From: Hondaea fermentalgiana | Lineage: Eukaryota > Sar > Bigyra > Thraustochytrida > Thraustochytriidae | NCBI GenBank assembly: GCA_014084085.1 | Contig: NPFB01000125.1 | Coordinates: forward strand, 107,482-171,481 | Reading direction: 5' to 3' | DNA length: 64,000 nucleotides | Shown: one piece after another, positions 42,675 to 53,054 of the stretch | Layout of the letters: every line of letters begins with the position of its first letter | How positions within the stretch are numbered: position 1 is the first letter of the stretch | Notes under the pieces: generated by a model | Database searches by the model: none | Told to the model about the DNA's origin: nothing | The model's input: only the letters and a program-made list of their open reading frames with translations | Made by a program: the position numbers and the translations under genes

Positions 42675-42737
42675 CGTCTTTGGCTTGGCTTGGTTGGTCT
42701 CTCTTTTCCTTTACTTCTTGCGTCTTGCGTCTTGATG

Positions 42738-42769
<32 letters not shown>

Positions 42770-44665
42770 GGGCCCTTGCTTTCTTGCTTGTTTGGCCTGA
42801 GCTTGGCCGGGCTACCAGGTTTTGGTTTTGCTGCTCGTCGATCTGCTCGTTGCTTTGTTTGTGGCAGCCAGCTGCTCCGCTGATAATGATGACGAGCAAA
42901 CAAGCATCCCCCACGTTAGACGCTCTGCGTTTGTGCGGACAAGCGTGCGGCTGATGGTGCTTCCTTCCTTTCTTCCTTGCTTCCTTGCTTGCTTGCTTGC
43001 TTGCTTGCTTACTCACTTACTTAGTTGCACTTGCTCGACCGCGACCGCGATCGCAATCGCAAAAGTTTCGAGCAGGAGCCTCCGCAATTTGGCCAAGCTT
43101 CCTCCGCCGCGCAGGTTCCGAGGCAGCGTGCGGCTTCAGCGCAAACTGCCCAGCGCGTGGCCCCGGGTCGCTCGTGTTGATAAGAATAATATTAGAAGCA
43201 ATAGGAAGGGGCAGCCAGCCTCCTAGACCCAACCGGCTGACGTACGGGCCTGCAGAAGAATGGCCCAGAGGTTGTCGACTGCGAATGAGCAAGCAAGCAA
43301 GCAACAACAAGCAAGCCTGTATCCACCATTAAATTTTTTGACGCCAACCAAACGTCCTAGTCTGAGCCAAGTCCTGGTCTTGGTTCTTGCAAAAGAGGTC
43401 GCCGGAAGACGCTCCCTCCACCCCCGAGCCCCAGAGTCCTCATTTCCGCTCATATTTGTTCCTTCTCTATTCCCCTGTCTGCCACTCCGACGGGAAGCGT
43501 CTCGCAAAGTCAATGAGAACATGGCTTGGGAGCTTTTTGCGGATTTCTCCTTTCCTCTTTTTATCTTCCCTTCTCCGCCACCCGCCTTCTTCATTCAAGT
43601 TGGCCACCCGGTCGGCGCGGGCCGTGCCGGCAGCGAGTTCTCGGTGGCGCGGCGCTTGCGACGGCGTTGAGTAGTCGCTCGGCTGCAGCTGGCTGGCTGG
43701 TGTAGCTGCCGAGAAAACCTGGCCAGTGCTGACCGTGAGCTGACGACTGACTGGGTGGCTATGATGCTGGCAGTGGCTGACTGTGTGTGAGATATGAGGA
43801 GGCAAGCGCTCTCAGATCTGCCTTGCTGCTCCTGGCTGTGGCTGTGGATTGCAGGAGGTCAAAGGCCAGAGACGCCAGCGATGCGAGCGATCGGGTCATC
43901 GCGGGCCCTTTTTCCCCCGACGGTGTACGGAGAGATCGATGGGTGGATGGAACGCCGTCGCCAGCCACTGCCGCGGACGCTGCAGCTGCAACTGCCGGCC
44001 GCGTGAAGGCGAGAAGGAACGAGAGGCTTGCTTCCCTGCCTCGATTGCTGCTGCTGCTTGCTTGCTTTTTCACGTCTCGCGTCGCGCATGTTGTGCTGCT
44101 GCTGTGCTGCGGACAGCACAGTGTGCCTCGCCTAATTTGCGCAATCTCGGCGGCAGATTGATCGCTGTCGATCGCATCACATCGATTGATTGATTCCTGG
44201 AATCCGGTGGTTGGTGGCAGCACCAGCAGCACCAGCTGCAAAGCCCGGGAGTGCTGCCAAGGGGTGGCTCGACTGGCTGGCCGGCAGGCTGGCAGGCTGG
44301 CTGGCAGGCAGGCTGGCTGGCTGGCTGACCGGCTGGCTGCGGCAGCGCCGCTCTTTTCGCTTCAAGTTAGTCGCTCACTACGCTCTCTTGGAGGATGGTC
44401 CGCTTTTCACGGCGCAGTGCAAACAGATTCTCACCACGGGGCGCGACCGTGGTGGGCTGGTCATTCATATTCGTGCTCACCGCAAGTGAAAGCTTTCTCG
44501 ACAATCATCCCACCGTCCAGCGGTGCGACGGCGTACGACACTGCATTTCGCAACATCGTCAACAAGCAAGCAACTGCAAGCAACAGCAACCAACGCCTCG
44601 GCGTTGCTCGGGCCAGGGAGAACGGGCGCCGACTCGAGCTGCGTGCAACCCGTGGTTTAGCTTAG

Positions 44666-44700
44666 CTTGGCTTGGCTTGGCTTGGCGTGGCGTGGCGTGG
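44666..44700 (+). repeat. Composite repeat (CTTGG)4(CGTGG)3, copy 1
   Basis: 35 bp, identical in unit order and number to the copy at 45465-45499, 799 bp away in the same orientation. Confidence 0.85.
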
Positions 44701-45464
44701 CCTTCCTCGCAGCCCTGCATCTGCCGCCGTCGAACACTCGGTCTCGCAACGCACGACAGGACAGGCTGCAGCTGGTGGCAGACGGCTGCAGCCAGCACAG
44801 CTGCGAACGCGACACACGAGACTCCCGCGTGGCTTCGGGCCCAGAAGAAGAAGAAGAAGAAGAAGAAGAAGAGCTCGAGCTTGTTGGAAAAGGTCGACGC
44901 AGCTGCCGACACGAACGAGGCCGTGGTCCAGCCGCACCGCCATCAATGGCCTCACGGCATGGCAAGCCCGGCCCGCCGCCGCCGCCGCTGCCGCCGGCCG
45001 TGGCCGCTGACAGCCCCGACGACGACAGTCCGAACGCGCGTGCTGGCCGGCCGGCCCGGGGTCGGTCGCAGCCGCGCGGTCGGTAGGAAGGCGGGCTCGG
45101 GCGCCGCTGCCGCCGCTGACACTGCAGGCAGGAGCGGCGACTCACCTCGCTGGCCAGGTGCTGAATACAGCGCACGCATTTCTCCCACCCAGGCCCGCGT
45201 TTTTGCGTGCTCGCGTGCGTGCATGCTTGCTTGCTTGCTCGCTTGCTTGCTTGCTTGCTTGCTTGCTTGCGTGGTCTCCATCGGCGTCGCCACTGGCCAC
45301 GGCCATCGCCACCGAGATCGAGGCTGGCGCGGACGACGCAGATCTCGCCGGAATCGAGAGCGGAGACGAGAAGCCGCACAGGGTCGCGAGCTCGGGCACG
45401 ACGATCATCACTCAGACGTGGACGTGGACGTGGACGTGGACGTGGACGTGCAGTGCAGTGCTGG

Positions 45465-45499
45465 CTTGGCTTGGCTTGGCTTGGCGTGGCGTGGCGTGG
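45465..45499 (+). repeat. Composite repeat (CTTGG)4(CGTGG)3, copy 2
   Basis: 35 bp, identical to copy 1. It lies just downstream of a GTGGAC hexamer array (45415-45450). Confidence 0.85.
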
Positions 45500-47162
45500 A
45501 GCTGCCGAGCTGCCAGGAGCGCCTGGGAAGAGGAAGAGCCTGCATGCTGCCACTGCCTGCAAAGAGGAGTGGCGGCGAGCGGGCGAGGAAGCGCGAATTC
45601 GGCGCGTCGCACGGCGGAGCATGCGATCGACGCCGCGGCATGGACGACGACAGCAGCCGTCGTTCGGTTTCCGGCTCGGCGCGACGAGTGGCACGCGACT
45701 GGGAGTGTGCTGCGGCCGCGCAGAGCAGAGCAGCGGGATGAAAAATTGAAAATTTGGGCGGGCGAGGGCACGGTGTGCTCCCGTACGAGCGGACGAGCAA
45801 GCCTTGGGCGGCGCGCGGAGAGGACGTCACGGTGCTCCGCAGCCGCGCGAGGTCATGGAGCCTCTACCTCGGCAGCGCAATTGCAGCCAAGTATGAGGGA
45901 AATCAAGTGGCAGAGGGGGCTTTTAAAAAAATCGTACAGGGACGCGCAGTCGAATCGATGACACGCGCGCGCAACCCGTGCCAGCTCAACGAATTCGGAG
46001 ACCGCACTGCGACTCGCGTAGCAGAAATTCTTCCGCCCCCCGTGCGGCTCCAGCGAGCCCAGCCAGACCAGCGTCCGTCCTAAATTCACGTCCTCGTCTT
46101 GATGATTTTTCCATCGATCCATGCTGCCCTCGACAGCGACGCCGAGGCGATCCTGGCGCATGCGCGCTACCATCTTGACGGTAGCAGTGACAGCGATAAC
46201 GAGACGCCCAGCTGCAGCAGCTCGATCGCTAGGTAGTAGGCCTGGTGACTCGCCCCGCTGTCGCTGCCGTTCCGTCTTCCAGCGGGGCCAAGCAAGCTCC
46301 AGCGCGTGGACGAATTCGACGAGGTCCCGGGGGGAATGATGGATTGAAACTCGTCTTCACACCAGGACGACCGATCTCCCCGTGCAGCTGATGCAGCAGC
46401 AGTACTCCCGCTCCTGCTGCTCCTGCTGCGGCAACGGCAGCGACGATGGCAGCGACAATGGACGGAGAGTCGCGCAGGGTCCGCGGACCAAGATCCTCAA
46501 CTTCCGGTTAGCTGCAGCGCGAGCAGAGTACCCGCTACCGCTGCCGGACGCGCGGTCGGCCACGTCAATCACAGTTGAGACGCAGACTTGCATTGCTTGC
46601 CTGCACCCATTGCAAGTTCAACGTGAACGATAATACTGAAGAAGAAAGAACGCTTTGTGAAAGATAGACTTTTTGAGAGCGCCCCATTGGCCGGACCGTT
46701 AGTTGAGCAGCTGTGGGCAGGGCAGGCTGCGACACCCGTCGCCATATTAACACAATACGTCGGGCTTATCAGCGAGGTCCCCCGCCCCTTGCGTACGGGA
46801 AAATGTGGGGGCAGGGTGGGAGAGTGCTTTTTATGCCAAGCATCCGCGAGAGAGTGGGACCGAAAGCGGCGAAAAGGGCGCAACGAGCATGTGCACGCTT
46901 GCGGACGCGCACGCGCCAGCGCGTAGAGAGAGCAGACGAGCAGAGCAGAGCACGGACGTTCGAGAGCGACGACGTGCCGATCGGGGGACGCTCCTGCCGA
47001 GGACGAGCGCTAAAGGCCTCACACGGCGCTAGCTCCGGGCGGTTCTGCTCGTGCCTGTCCACCTGTCGTTGCTATTGATCCTCGGTCGGTCGGCTCGAGT
47101 CCAGCGGCAATTTGCGCACGAGGAGACCTCAACGCGGCGACAAGCGTAGCGCGCGACTCACG

Positions 47163-47750
47163 ATGATCATCTGCATTGGACCCTGCTGCGTGCCAGTGTA
47201 TGCGCTTCTGCCCTTCATTATGGCCTTCTTTGCACGTTTCAAGGAGACTATCATGACCTGGTGGTACGGAACGAGCAGTGCCGAGGCTGACTGCGGCGTC
47301 CATTGCGAGAACGGGGTATGCGAATTGAAAAAGCCCATGGTCGCCAACCCGGCGGAAGACGGCACTAGCGCAGAGGCCTCCGATGCCTCTACAACCTGGG
47401 ACCAGGCTACAAAAGAAGTGGCTGTTCTGGAATCCAACGAGGACTGGGACGAACTCAAAAAGGCGAGCGAAGCCGGCCGCACGTTTGTGGCCAAATTCAC
47501 CGCCGACTGGTGTGGGCCTTGCAAGAAGATTGCACCGGTCTTTAAGGAACTCTGCGCCGAAGTCAACGCTGCCAAGAACAGTGCCAAATTTGTAGAAATT
47601 GACGTCGACGAGCTCGATGAGGTCTCTGCCGATGTCAAGGTTTCGGCCATGCCCACCTTTGTGGTCTTTAAGAACGGCAGCGAAGTCGATCGTCTTATGG
47701 GCGCGCACGAAGACAAGCTTCGAGCTCTCGTTGCAAAACATTGCAAGTAA
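47163..47750 (+). CDS. Membrane-anchored thioredoxin-domain protein
   Basis: 195 aa from the ATG at 47163. The N-terminus (MIICIGPCCVPVYALLPFIM, then AFFARF) is a Cys-rich hydrophobic segment, probably a membrane anchor. A linker with a CGVHCENGVCEL Cys cluster follows. Residues about 85-195 form a thioredoxin fold: FVAKFTADWCGPCKKIAPVF with the classic WCGPC active site, FVEIDVDELDEVSADVKVSA, cis-Pro in SAMPTFVVFKNG. The domain should be a functional disulphide reductase facing the cytosol if the N-terminal segment is a simple anchor. The N-terminal hydrophobic block loosely resembles small UPF0729/C18orf32-type ER or lipid-droplet proteins (inference). A 4.5-kb gene-free stretch lies upstream. 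Confidence 0.88.
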   Translation: MIICIGPCCVPVYALLPFIMAFFARFKETIMTWWYGTSSAEADCGVHCENGVCELKKPMVANPAEDGTSAEASDASTTWDQATKEVAVLESNEDWDELKKASEAGRTFVAKFTADWCGPCKKIAPVFKELCAEVNAAKNSAKFVEIDVDELDEVSADVKVSAMPTFVVFKNGSEVDRLMGAHEDKLRALVAKHCK

Positions 47751-48127
47751 GAAGGAAGAGATGAGGGGAAATTGATAAAAGAAAAGAAAAAAGAGGGAAG
47801 CCATCATGAAAGCACAGCTCGATCAAGCTTCTCCATTTCTCCAAATCTACAACTTCCAATGTGTATCGCTATGCTTATCTGCAAAGTGTTTTGTGGGATA
47901 TATTTTCCTTCTTCTACGTTTTGTTCCATACTTTTTCTTCTTCTTTGCGCGAACGAACCGCAGCTTGTTGCATGCGTACGTTCAAACCATGAACCCAATT
48001 TGCGAAACGTCTGACCGAGGTTCAGGGTTCATGATGCATGCATTCATAAGTGCAAGGGGTTAAAAAAAAGAAGGCTGAAAGCTTTCCTTTTTTAATTTTA
48101 AAATTAAACTCCCTTGACCTCGAGAAT
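47751..48127. other. Convergent 3' intergenic region
   Basis: 377 bp of AT- and pyrimidine-rich DNA between the stops of the thioredoxin (+) and PIH (-) genes, consistent with two 3' UTRs. No gene was seen. Confidence 0.5.
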
Positions 48128-50209
48128 CTAATCCAAATCAAAGATGCTCTTGTTCCGCAACTCAAGACGGCTGCTGGGCTTGTGCGTCTTTTCGGTGACG
48201 ACAGGACCCTCGTCCCGCGGCGCTGAAGGAACTGGATCGTCTTGCTTCGCTTCAGCAGGCCTCGTTGACGTTGCCGGCGAAACCGCCGGCGCAGTATCAC
48301 GGTAATATCCCAGACCTTGGGTGTCACGCTTGAAGACGAAACCGGACTTGGCGCCTCCAAAGGCACTTGAGGGAATAAAGTTGGCATCTGCCACACCATT
48401 CGACTGCTCGAGCTGGTCTTCCATGTCCTTATCTGGGTCCTGAATGCTTTCGGATTCGGGGACTGCCGGTGGCGGGGCGGCATCTTCTGCAGGCGTCGAC
48501 TTCTTAGTCTCCTCATGGTCTTCAAGACGCGGGAGAGGCAGTGCCGCTGCGGCTTTCGCAGCAGCAAGAATTTCGGCGAGCTTGTCTGCTTCGCTCAAGG
48601 TCTTTTCCTCGTCATCTTTGCCTCCCTTCTCTTCGTCGGCCCAGCGCACGCGCCGCTCCTGTCCCTTGTTGGCCTTATCCTCCTCCTCCTCTTCTTCTTC
48701 TTCCACCTTCAAATCTTCGTTCATCGAGGGCTTTTCGTCCTCTTTCTTGGGGTCCTGAATTTGACACTGAGGCTCTTCAGAAGCTGAGCTTGACTCTTTT
48801 TGGTCTGTCGCTTCAGAGTTCGCAAGGACATCCCCCGCATCTTCTGCCTCGCTCGAGCTTGCAACAGAAACGTCTTGGACGAGCGAAGAAGGTACGCTTT
48901 CTATGGTACGCTGAGCAGGTCTGGCTGCCGCGCGCTCCTGAAGAGCTCGTTCGTGATGCTCAATCTCTTCATCAGAAGGCGGGCGAACAGGGAGCACAAC
49001 CTCGAGCAAGCGCGCCGTCTTGTCAAACTTGGCCGCTCCGTTGTCCTCGTCAACCGGATACGGCAGGTCCAAATTCAAGAGATACTCGGCAGGCGCTCCT
49101 GCGACGGTACTGAGCTTGAAGAGATGCTCCGAAGTTTCGATGTCAAGGTACTTGGCCGATTTAAGTTTTGGCACCTGCACCCGTACGACGAGCTCCTTGG
49201 GTCTTCTCTTCATGAGACTGGCTCGGGCCTGCAGTCGCTCGTCTTCCACAAAGTCGCCAAGGTCAAGCTTGCCACGATGAGTCAGCGTATACTTGGGCTG
49301 TGTGCTCGGAGGCTCCGGAGCCGTTTCCTTTACAGGGGCCTCTGTTTCCGACAGCACTTCAATTCCCTTTGTTGCTTTGGACTGTGGCGCCGTAGCAGCA
49401 GAAGGCTTGGATGCAACTCCACCTTTGTTTCCCTCTACGCCTGCTCCTGCTGCAACTGCCTGTGCAAGCTTGGTTGTGTTGGCGCCTGCGTTGGCCTCGT
49501 TCTTGTTCTCTTTGCCCTTTTCCACACCAATCTGCATCACCGCAGGTTTGCCTCCGATGCAAGCCACATTTTGCAGAACTTTGGCAGTAATGCGTTTGAT
49601 TTTAACGTCCTCTTTCATGACGTCTGCGATGCGCTTATCGACGGCGTCAAGAGCGGTGTCAATCACCATCTTGCGGAAACGGTCGTCCTTGACGCAGCGC
49701 CGCAGAACATCCGGGTGCAGCGCAAAGTCAAAGGTCGGATGGGCATCGGCCCGATTGTCCTTTTCGTGGCGCATGGGGCCAAGCGAGTACGGGAGGCTCC
49801 AGCTGACGCCCTTGGGTCCGCGCTGCGCCGAAGGCGGCTCGAGTTCCTCCAGACTACAGATGTTGATGAAAATTTTGCCGGCTTCCTTGCCCTGTTCCAG
49901 CCGCTTCGCCTTGACGACAAAGCCGGCTTTCGGATAAGCCAGCCGCATGTTTTCCGGAACCTGGTTGTCCCGCTCCAGCTGCCGAAGGTAGGTCTCTTGC
50001 TCTTCGCGGTATTTCGGGTCCGAGATTTCATCCATGTATTCCTTCATGAGTTTGGTAAACTCTGGCTTCTTCATCGCGCTCATGAACTGTTCTTGCTCCT
50101 CACTCGTCATCTTGAGTTTTTCCTTGCCGCTTTCCATGGCTGCTTTGACGCACGCGTTGAACATGTCGTCAGGCATCTCTGCCACTTTCTTCGCGGACGT
50201 GGAGGCCAT
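48128..50209 (-). CDS. PIH1-domain protein, Kintoun/DNAAF2-like
   Basis: 693 aa from the ATG at 50209. The N-terminal half is a PIH1 domain: FTKLMKEYMDEISDPKYREE, then AGFVVKAKR, GKIFINICSLEELEPPS, the family motif WSLPYSLGPMRHEKD, and FDFALHPDVLRRCVKD. An Ala/Lys linker leads to a CS/alpha-crystallin-like segment near residues 335-425 (ELVVRVQVPKLKSAKYLDIE, then EYLLNLDLPYPVDED). The C-terminal 270 residues are acidic and disordered, ending in RNKSIFDLD. Kintoun proteins act with HSP90/HSP70 in the cytosol to pre-assemble axonemal dynein arms. Its presence implies motile flagella at some life stage. It is divergent from RRP41 over 415 bp. Confidence 0.87.
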   Translation of the reverse strand: MASTSAKKVAEMPDDMFNACVKAAMESGKEKLKMTSEEQEQFMSAMKKPEFTKLMKEYMDEISDPKYREEQETYLRQLERDNQVPENMRLAYPKAGFVVKAKRLEQGKEAGKIFINICSLEELEPPSAQRGPKGVSWSLPYSLGPMRHEKDNRADAHPTFDFALHPDVLRRCVKDDRFRKMVIDTALDAVDKRIADVMKEDVKIKRITAKVLQNVACIGGKPAVMQIGVEKGKENKNEANAGANTTKLAQAVAAGAGVEGNKGGVASKPSAATAPQSKATKGIEVLSETEAPVKETAPEPPSTQPKYTLTHRGKLDLGDFVEDERLQARASLMKRRPKELVVRVQVPKLKSAKYLDIETSEHLFKLSTVAGAPAEYLLNLDLPYPVDEDNGAAKFDKTARLLEVVLPVRPPSDEEIEHHERALQERAAARPAQRTIESVPSSLVQDVSVASSSEAEDAGDVLANSEATDQKESSSASEEPQCQIQDPKKEDEKPSMNEDLKVEEEEEEEEDKANKGQERRVRWADEEKGGKDDEEKTLSEADKLAEILAAAKAAAALPLPRLEDHEETKKSTPAEDAAPPPAVPESESIQDPDKDMEDQLEQSNGVADANFIPSSAFGGAKSGFVFKRDTQGLGYYRDTAPAVSPATSTRPAEAKQDDPVPSAPRDEGPVVTEKTHKPSSRLELRNKSIFDLD

Positions 50210-50624
50210 TGTCGCTCACGAGCAAACGATCAAGAAAGCAAGCACTTGGTTGCGTGGGTCCTCCTCGGTCAGAACGTGGTGCTCCTTCTCCTGATTCTCT
50301 TGGCGCCCGCTCCAGTGTCCCAGATTGCGGCAATGCCTCCTCTGCCTTGCCCTTGCTCCTACTCCAGCTCGTCTAGCGAGCCCAAAGACTGCTTCCCTTC
50401 TTTCCTTCTTTCTTTCTTTTCTTTTCTTTCCGTTGAGCGCCGTTGGAGACTCTTGTCACCAGTAGTAACTATGAGTTGCCATTTATAACTAGTTTTAGAA
50501 CTAGTTGCAAAACTAAAACACTTGCTCCGACGGAGCCCGCACCGAGAGGACCACCAGCCGCCTGGCAGGCCAAGCGAGCGCGGAGGACAAGACCAAGCAA
50601 GAATCCCGACGCGCAGCACTCGCG
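50210..50624. promoter_or_regulatory. Short bidirectional promoter region (PIH / RRP41)
   Basis: 415 bp between two divergent ATGs. It contains a pyrimidine tract of CTTT/TTCT units at about 50398-50430 and an AT-rich AACTAG/CTAGTT stretch at about 50465-50515. Confidence 0.5.
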
Positions 50625-51668
50625 ATGGAGTTTGTACAGCTGTCCGGCTTGCGCGGCGACGGCCGCCGCGGCAATGAAGTCCGCAAGCTAGGGTGCCACT
50701 TTGGTGCCGTCGTAGACTGCGACGGATCGGCCATGTTGGACCAGGGGCTCACCAAGGTCCTCGCCTGCGTCCACGGCCCGCGCGAGGTTGCGCAGCGTAG
50801 CGCGTACGTTTGTTGACTCGTATCAAGGTGCCGATGTCCTCGAGGACGACGAGAGCAAGCTTGGCATCGAAATGTGTTTCGTGTCATCAACAGTAGAGAA
50901 TTGAGACTAACAAGGCTCGATGGCCTGCCCACTCACAGAGCGCTACACGATCGCGCGATTGTTCGCTGCGAAGTATCGCAAGCTCCATTTAGCACAACAG
51001 AGAGACGACGAAGGCGACCTGGTACGTGATTGACTGGAATAAGAACAGAATTGGAGTTGACGAAAAGATAACATGAGAGCAACAAGGACTAACGCGGAAC
51101 GTGATGCCACACGTCTTGAACTTGTGTCTTGGAATGTGGCTTGGGATTTGCAGGTGATCGGCGATCACTAGCCGTGGCCAACTTTGTGCAGGACACATTT
51201 ACCCAAGTCATTCAGACGGAGCTGTTTAAAGGTTCACAGATTGACATAACCATTCACATTCTGCAGGCCGACGGAGGCGTACTCGCGGCCTGCGTAAACG
51301 CCACAACTGCAGCTCTGATTCATGCAGGTGTGCCCATGGTGGACTTTGTAACGTGCTGCAATGTTGGCTATCTTGATCACACTGCTCTTTTGGATCTTAA
51401 TCACGTCGAGGAGCTTGCAGGCGGCCCCGAGCTCTCGTTGACATTGCTTCCGAAATCAGGTAAAGTCCTCACCATGCGAATGGCTAGCAGCTCGGTTCGT
51501 GTTACGGAAAAGCTTTTGCAGCAGCTTTTGGACGAAGCGCAAGCTGGCTGTCAACTGATTCACAAGGTTCTCGATAGCAAGGTGCGCGAGCTCGTCGCTG
51601 TCGCTGTCAAGAAGCGCCATGGTGCCGACCCCGACGCGGAGATCGCTGATGCTCCCGCATACCAATGA
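50625..51668 (+). CDS. EXOSC4: Exosome core subunit RRP41/EXOSC4 (RNase PH fold), three exons
   Basis: Exons 50625-50803, 50939-51021 and 51154-51668 give 258 aa. Both donors are gtacgt and both introns carry an actaac branch-like site. The assembly restores the family order: EFVQLSGLRGDGRRGNEVRK, KVLACVHGPREVAQRSA, ALHDRAIVRCEVSQAPFSTT with ERRRRRPGDRRS, SQIDITIHILQADGGVLAAC, VNATTAALIHAGVPMVDFV and HVEELAGGPELSLTLLP. RRP41 is part of the nine-subunit exosome ring that feeds RNA to Rrp44/Rrp6. In most eukaryotes the subunit is catalytically dead; I cannot decide activity here. Exon 2 is only 83 nt and would be missed by simple ORF calling. Confidence 0.94.
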
Positions 51669-52188
51669 TGCTGCTGATGATGATGACGATGACAAGAACC
51701 GCGAACCAGCGACAGGATGATGGGCCATGTGCCGTCGTCCACGTAAACTCTTTGAAACATTACAAAAAAGCCACTCGTTTCTAGTTTTTTCTTTCTTGGT
51801 TTTTTTGTTTTTTTGTTTGTTTGGTTGTTTGGTTGTTTTTCGTCAGACAGACGACCCAAAAAGCATCCACTTGTCTCAAAATTGGCCTTCCGCGAGAAGA
51901 TTCTTTGTGACCGCTTGCTCTCCTCTCAGCAGAATTCAAGCACCAAGATCAACGGCAAAAGGAAATGTGTCAACAGAGAGAGAGAAGAGAGAAGGGGAGA
52001 CGAAAGTACGTGTAAAGGTCCCAGATCACCACAACGCACGGGCGTACATGTTAGGCCGGCAACCAGCCGCACCTCTTGCCGAAAAGAAAGCAAAGAAAAT
52101 GACAAGAACAAGAAATCAAATCAAAAAAACGCCCGCACCACACCACGACGGCATGGATACGAAATAGGATGGCAATAGTTGTGCAAAA
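51669..52188. other. Convergent 3' intergenic region
   Basis: 520 bp between the stops of RRP41 (+) and RPL9 (-). It has T/GTTT-rich DNA (about 51780-51842) and an A-rich stretch before the RPL9 stop. No gene was seen. Confidence 0.5.
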
Positions 52189-53054
52189 TCATTCCTCGTC
52201 CTCGATGGGGCCCTTCTCAGAGACGTACACACCGTCGAGGAACTTACGGATATCCTTGTTGCGGACCTTGCACTTGCACTGGATCTCGGCAGCAGACTGC
52301 GAGACAGCGTCGATGTCGTTACCCTCGAGGATGAGCTGGTCCTTGACCGCGGTGCCCTTCTCGATGGTGGTGTCGGCACGCATGTTGACGCGGAACACCT
52401 TCTTCTGGCCAAGGAAGTTTCGGATCTCGACCTCCTTGTTGCCGTTGATGACGGCGTTAATGGGAAAGTGAGCGTACACCAGGCGCATCTTGTACCGGTA
52501 GCCCTTGGTGACACCGGTGAACATGTTGGAGATGGAGGAGCAGATGCTTCGGATGCAGGCGAGCTCCTTCTTGAGGCCGTGCCATTTCTCCACCTTGATG
52601 AAGGACTCCTCGCCCTTCTCCACCTTGGTGATCTCCACGCTCTGGTGCGAGTAGTTACGCTCCAGCTTGCCGCGGGGGCCCTCGACGATGACCGTGCGGG
52701 CCTTGAGGGTCACCTCGACTGTAGTTTTTCGTCCAAAGTCGCAACAGCGTCGTTTCTCCGTTAGTCTTCTCCATTCTTTCGCCGCCTCTCGAGGTCGTCC
52801 CTGTCCTCTTCCTCTCTCCCTCCACGCGTCTGGATCCCCAGGCCGCTTGTCGCCTCAAGCTGTCCAGCGCGGCTGGCCGCCTCGCCTCGCCGCCCAGCCA
52901 GCCAATGGCGCAGACGTCCATCCATCCATCCTTGCATGCGCATCCATCTCTCGCGCTGCCTGCGCGCAGACCTCCGGCCCGCTCTCGCTCCGCGCGGGGA
53001 GCACGTACCGCCCTCGGGGATGGGCACGAGCCGCGACGCGGTGATGGTCTTCAT
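52189..53054 (-). CDS. RPL9: 60S ribosomal protein uL6 (RPL9), two exons
   Basis: Exon 1 (53054-53009, 46 nt) codes MKTITASRLVPIPEG plus one base. Exon 2 (52718-52189) begins with the other two bases of a Val codon and continues EVTLKARTVIVEGPRGKLER. The total is 191 aa, close to the 192 aa of human RPL9. The intron (53008-52719, 290 nt) has donor gtacgt, branch-like gactaac and acceptor ctacag. Family blocks: FTGVTKGYRYKMRLVYAHFP, VEIRNFLGQKKVFRVNMR, LILEGNDIDAVSQSAAEIQC and KDIRKFLDGVYVSEKGP. uL6 binds 28S rRNA near the sarcin-ricin region and the P-stalk. The open frame of exon 2 alone lacks an ATG, which confirms the need for exon 1. Confidence 0.95.

Larger units (their letters stand above)
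42675..47162. other. Gene-poor, microsatellite-rich region
   Basis: About 4.5 kb between the divergent permease copy 2 (-) and thioredoxin (+) genes. I find no coding or RNA gene. It holds (CTA)n at 42739-42769, (CTTG)n at 42979-43012 and 45221-45271, GGCTGGCA runs at 44270-44340, (GAA)n at 44843-44871, (GTGGAC)n at 45415-45450, and two identical copies of (CTTGG)4(CGTGG)3 at 44666-44700 and 45465-45499. An unannotated non-coding transcript or exon cannot be excluded. Confidence 0.5.

Noticed and set aside
42979..45271. CRISPR-like repeated words in the microsatellite region
   Set aside because: Simple tandem repeats without spacers in a eukaryotic genome. Not a CRISPR array.
44395..45741. 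448-aa open frame in the gene-poor region
   Set aside because: Made largely of translated microsatellites (poly-Lys, Leu-Ala-Cys and Val-Asp repeats) and Arg-rich low complexity, with no conserved block.
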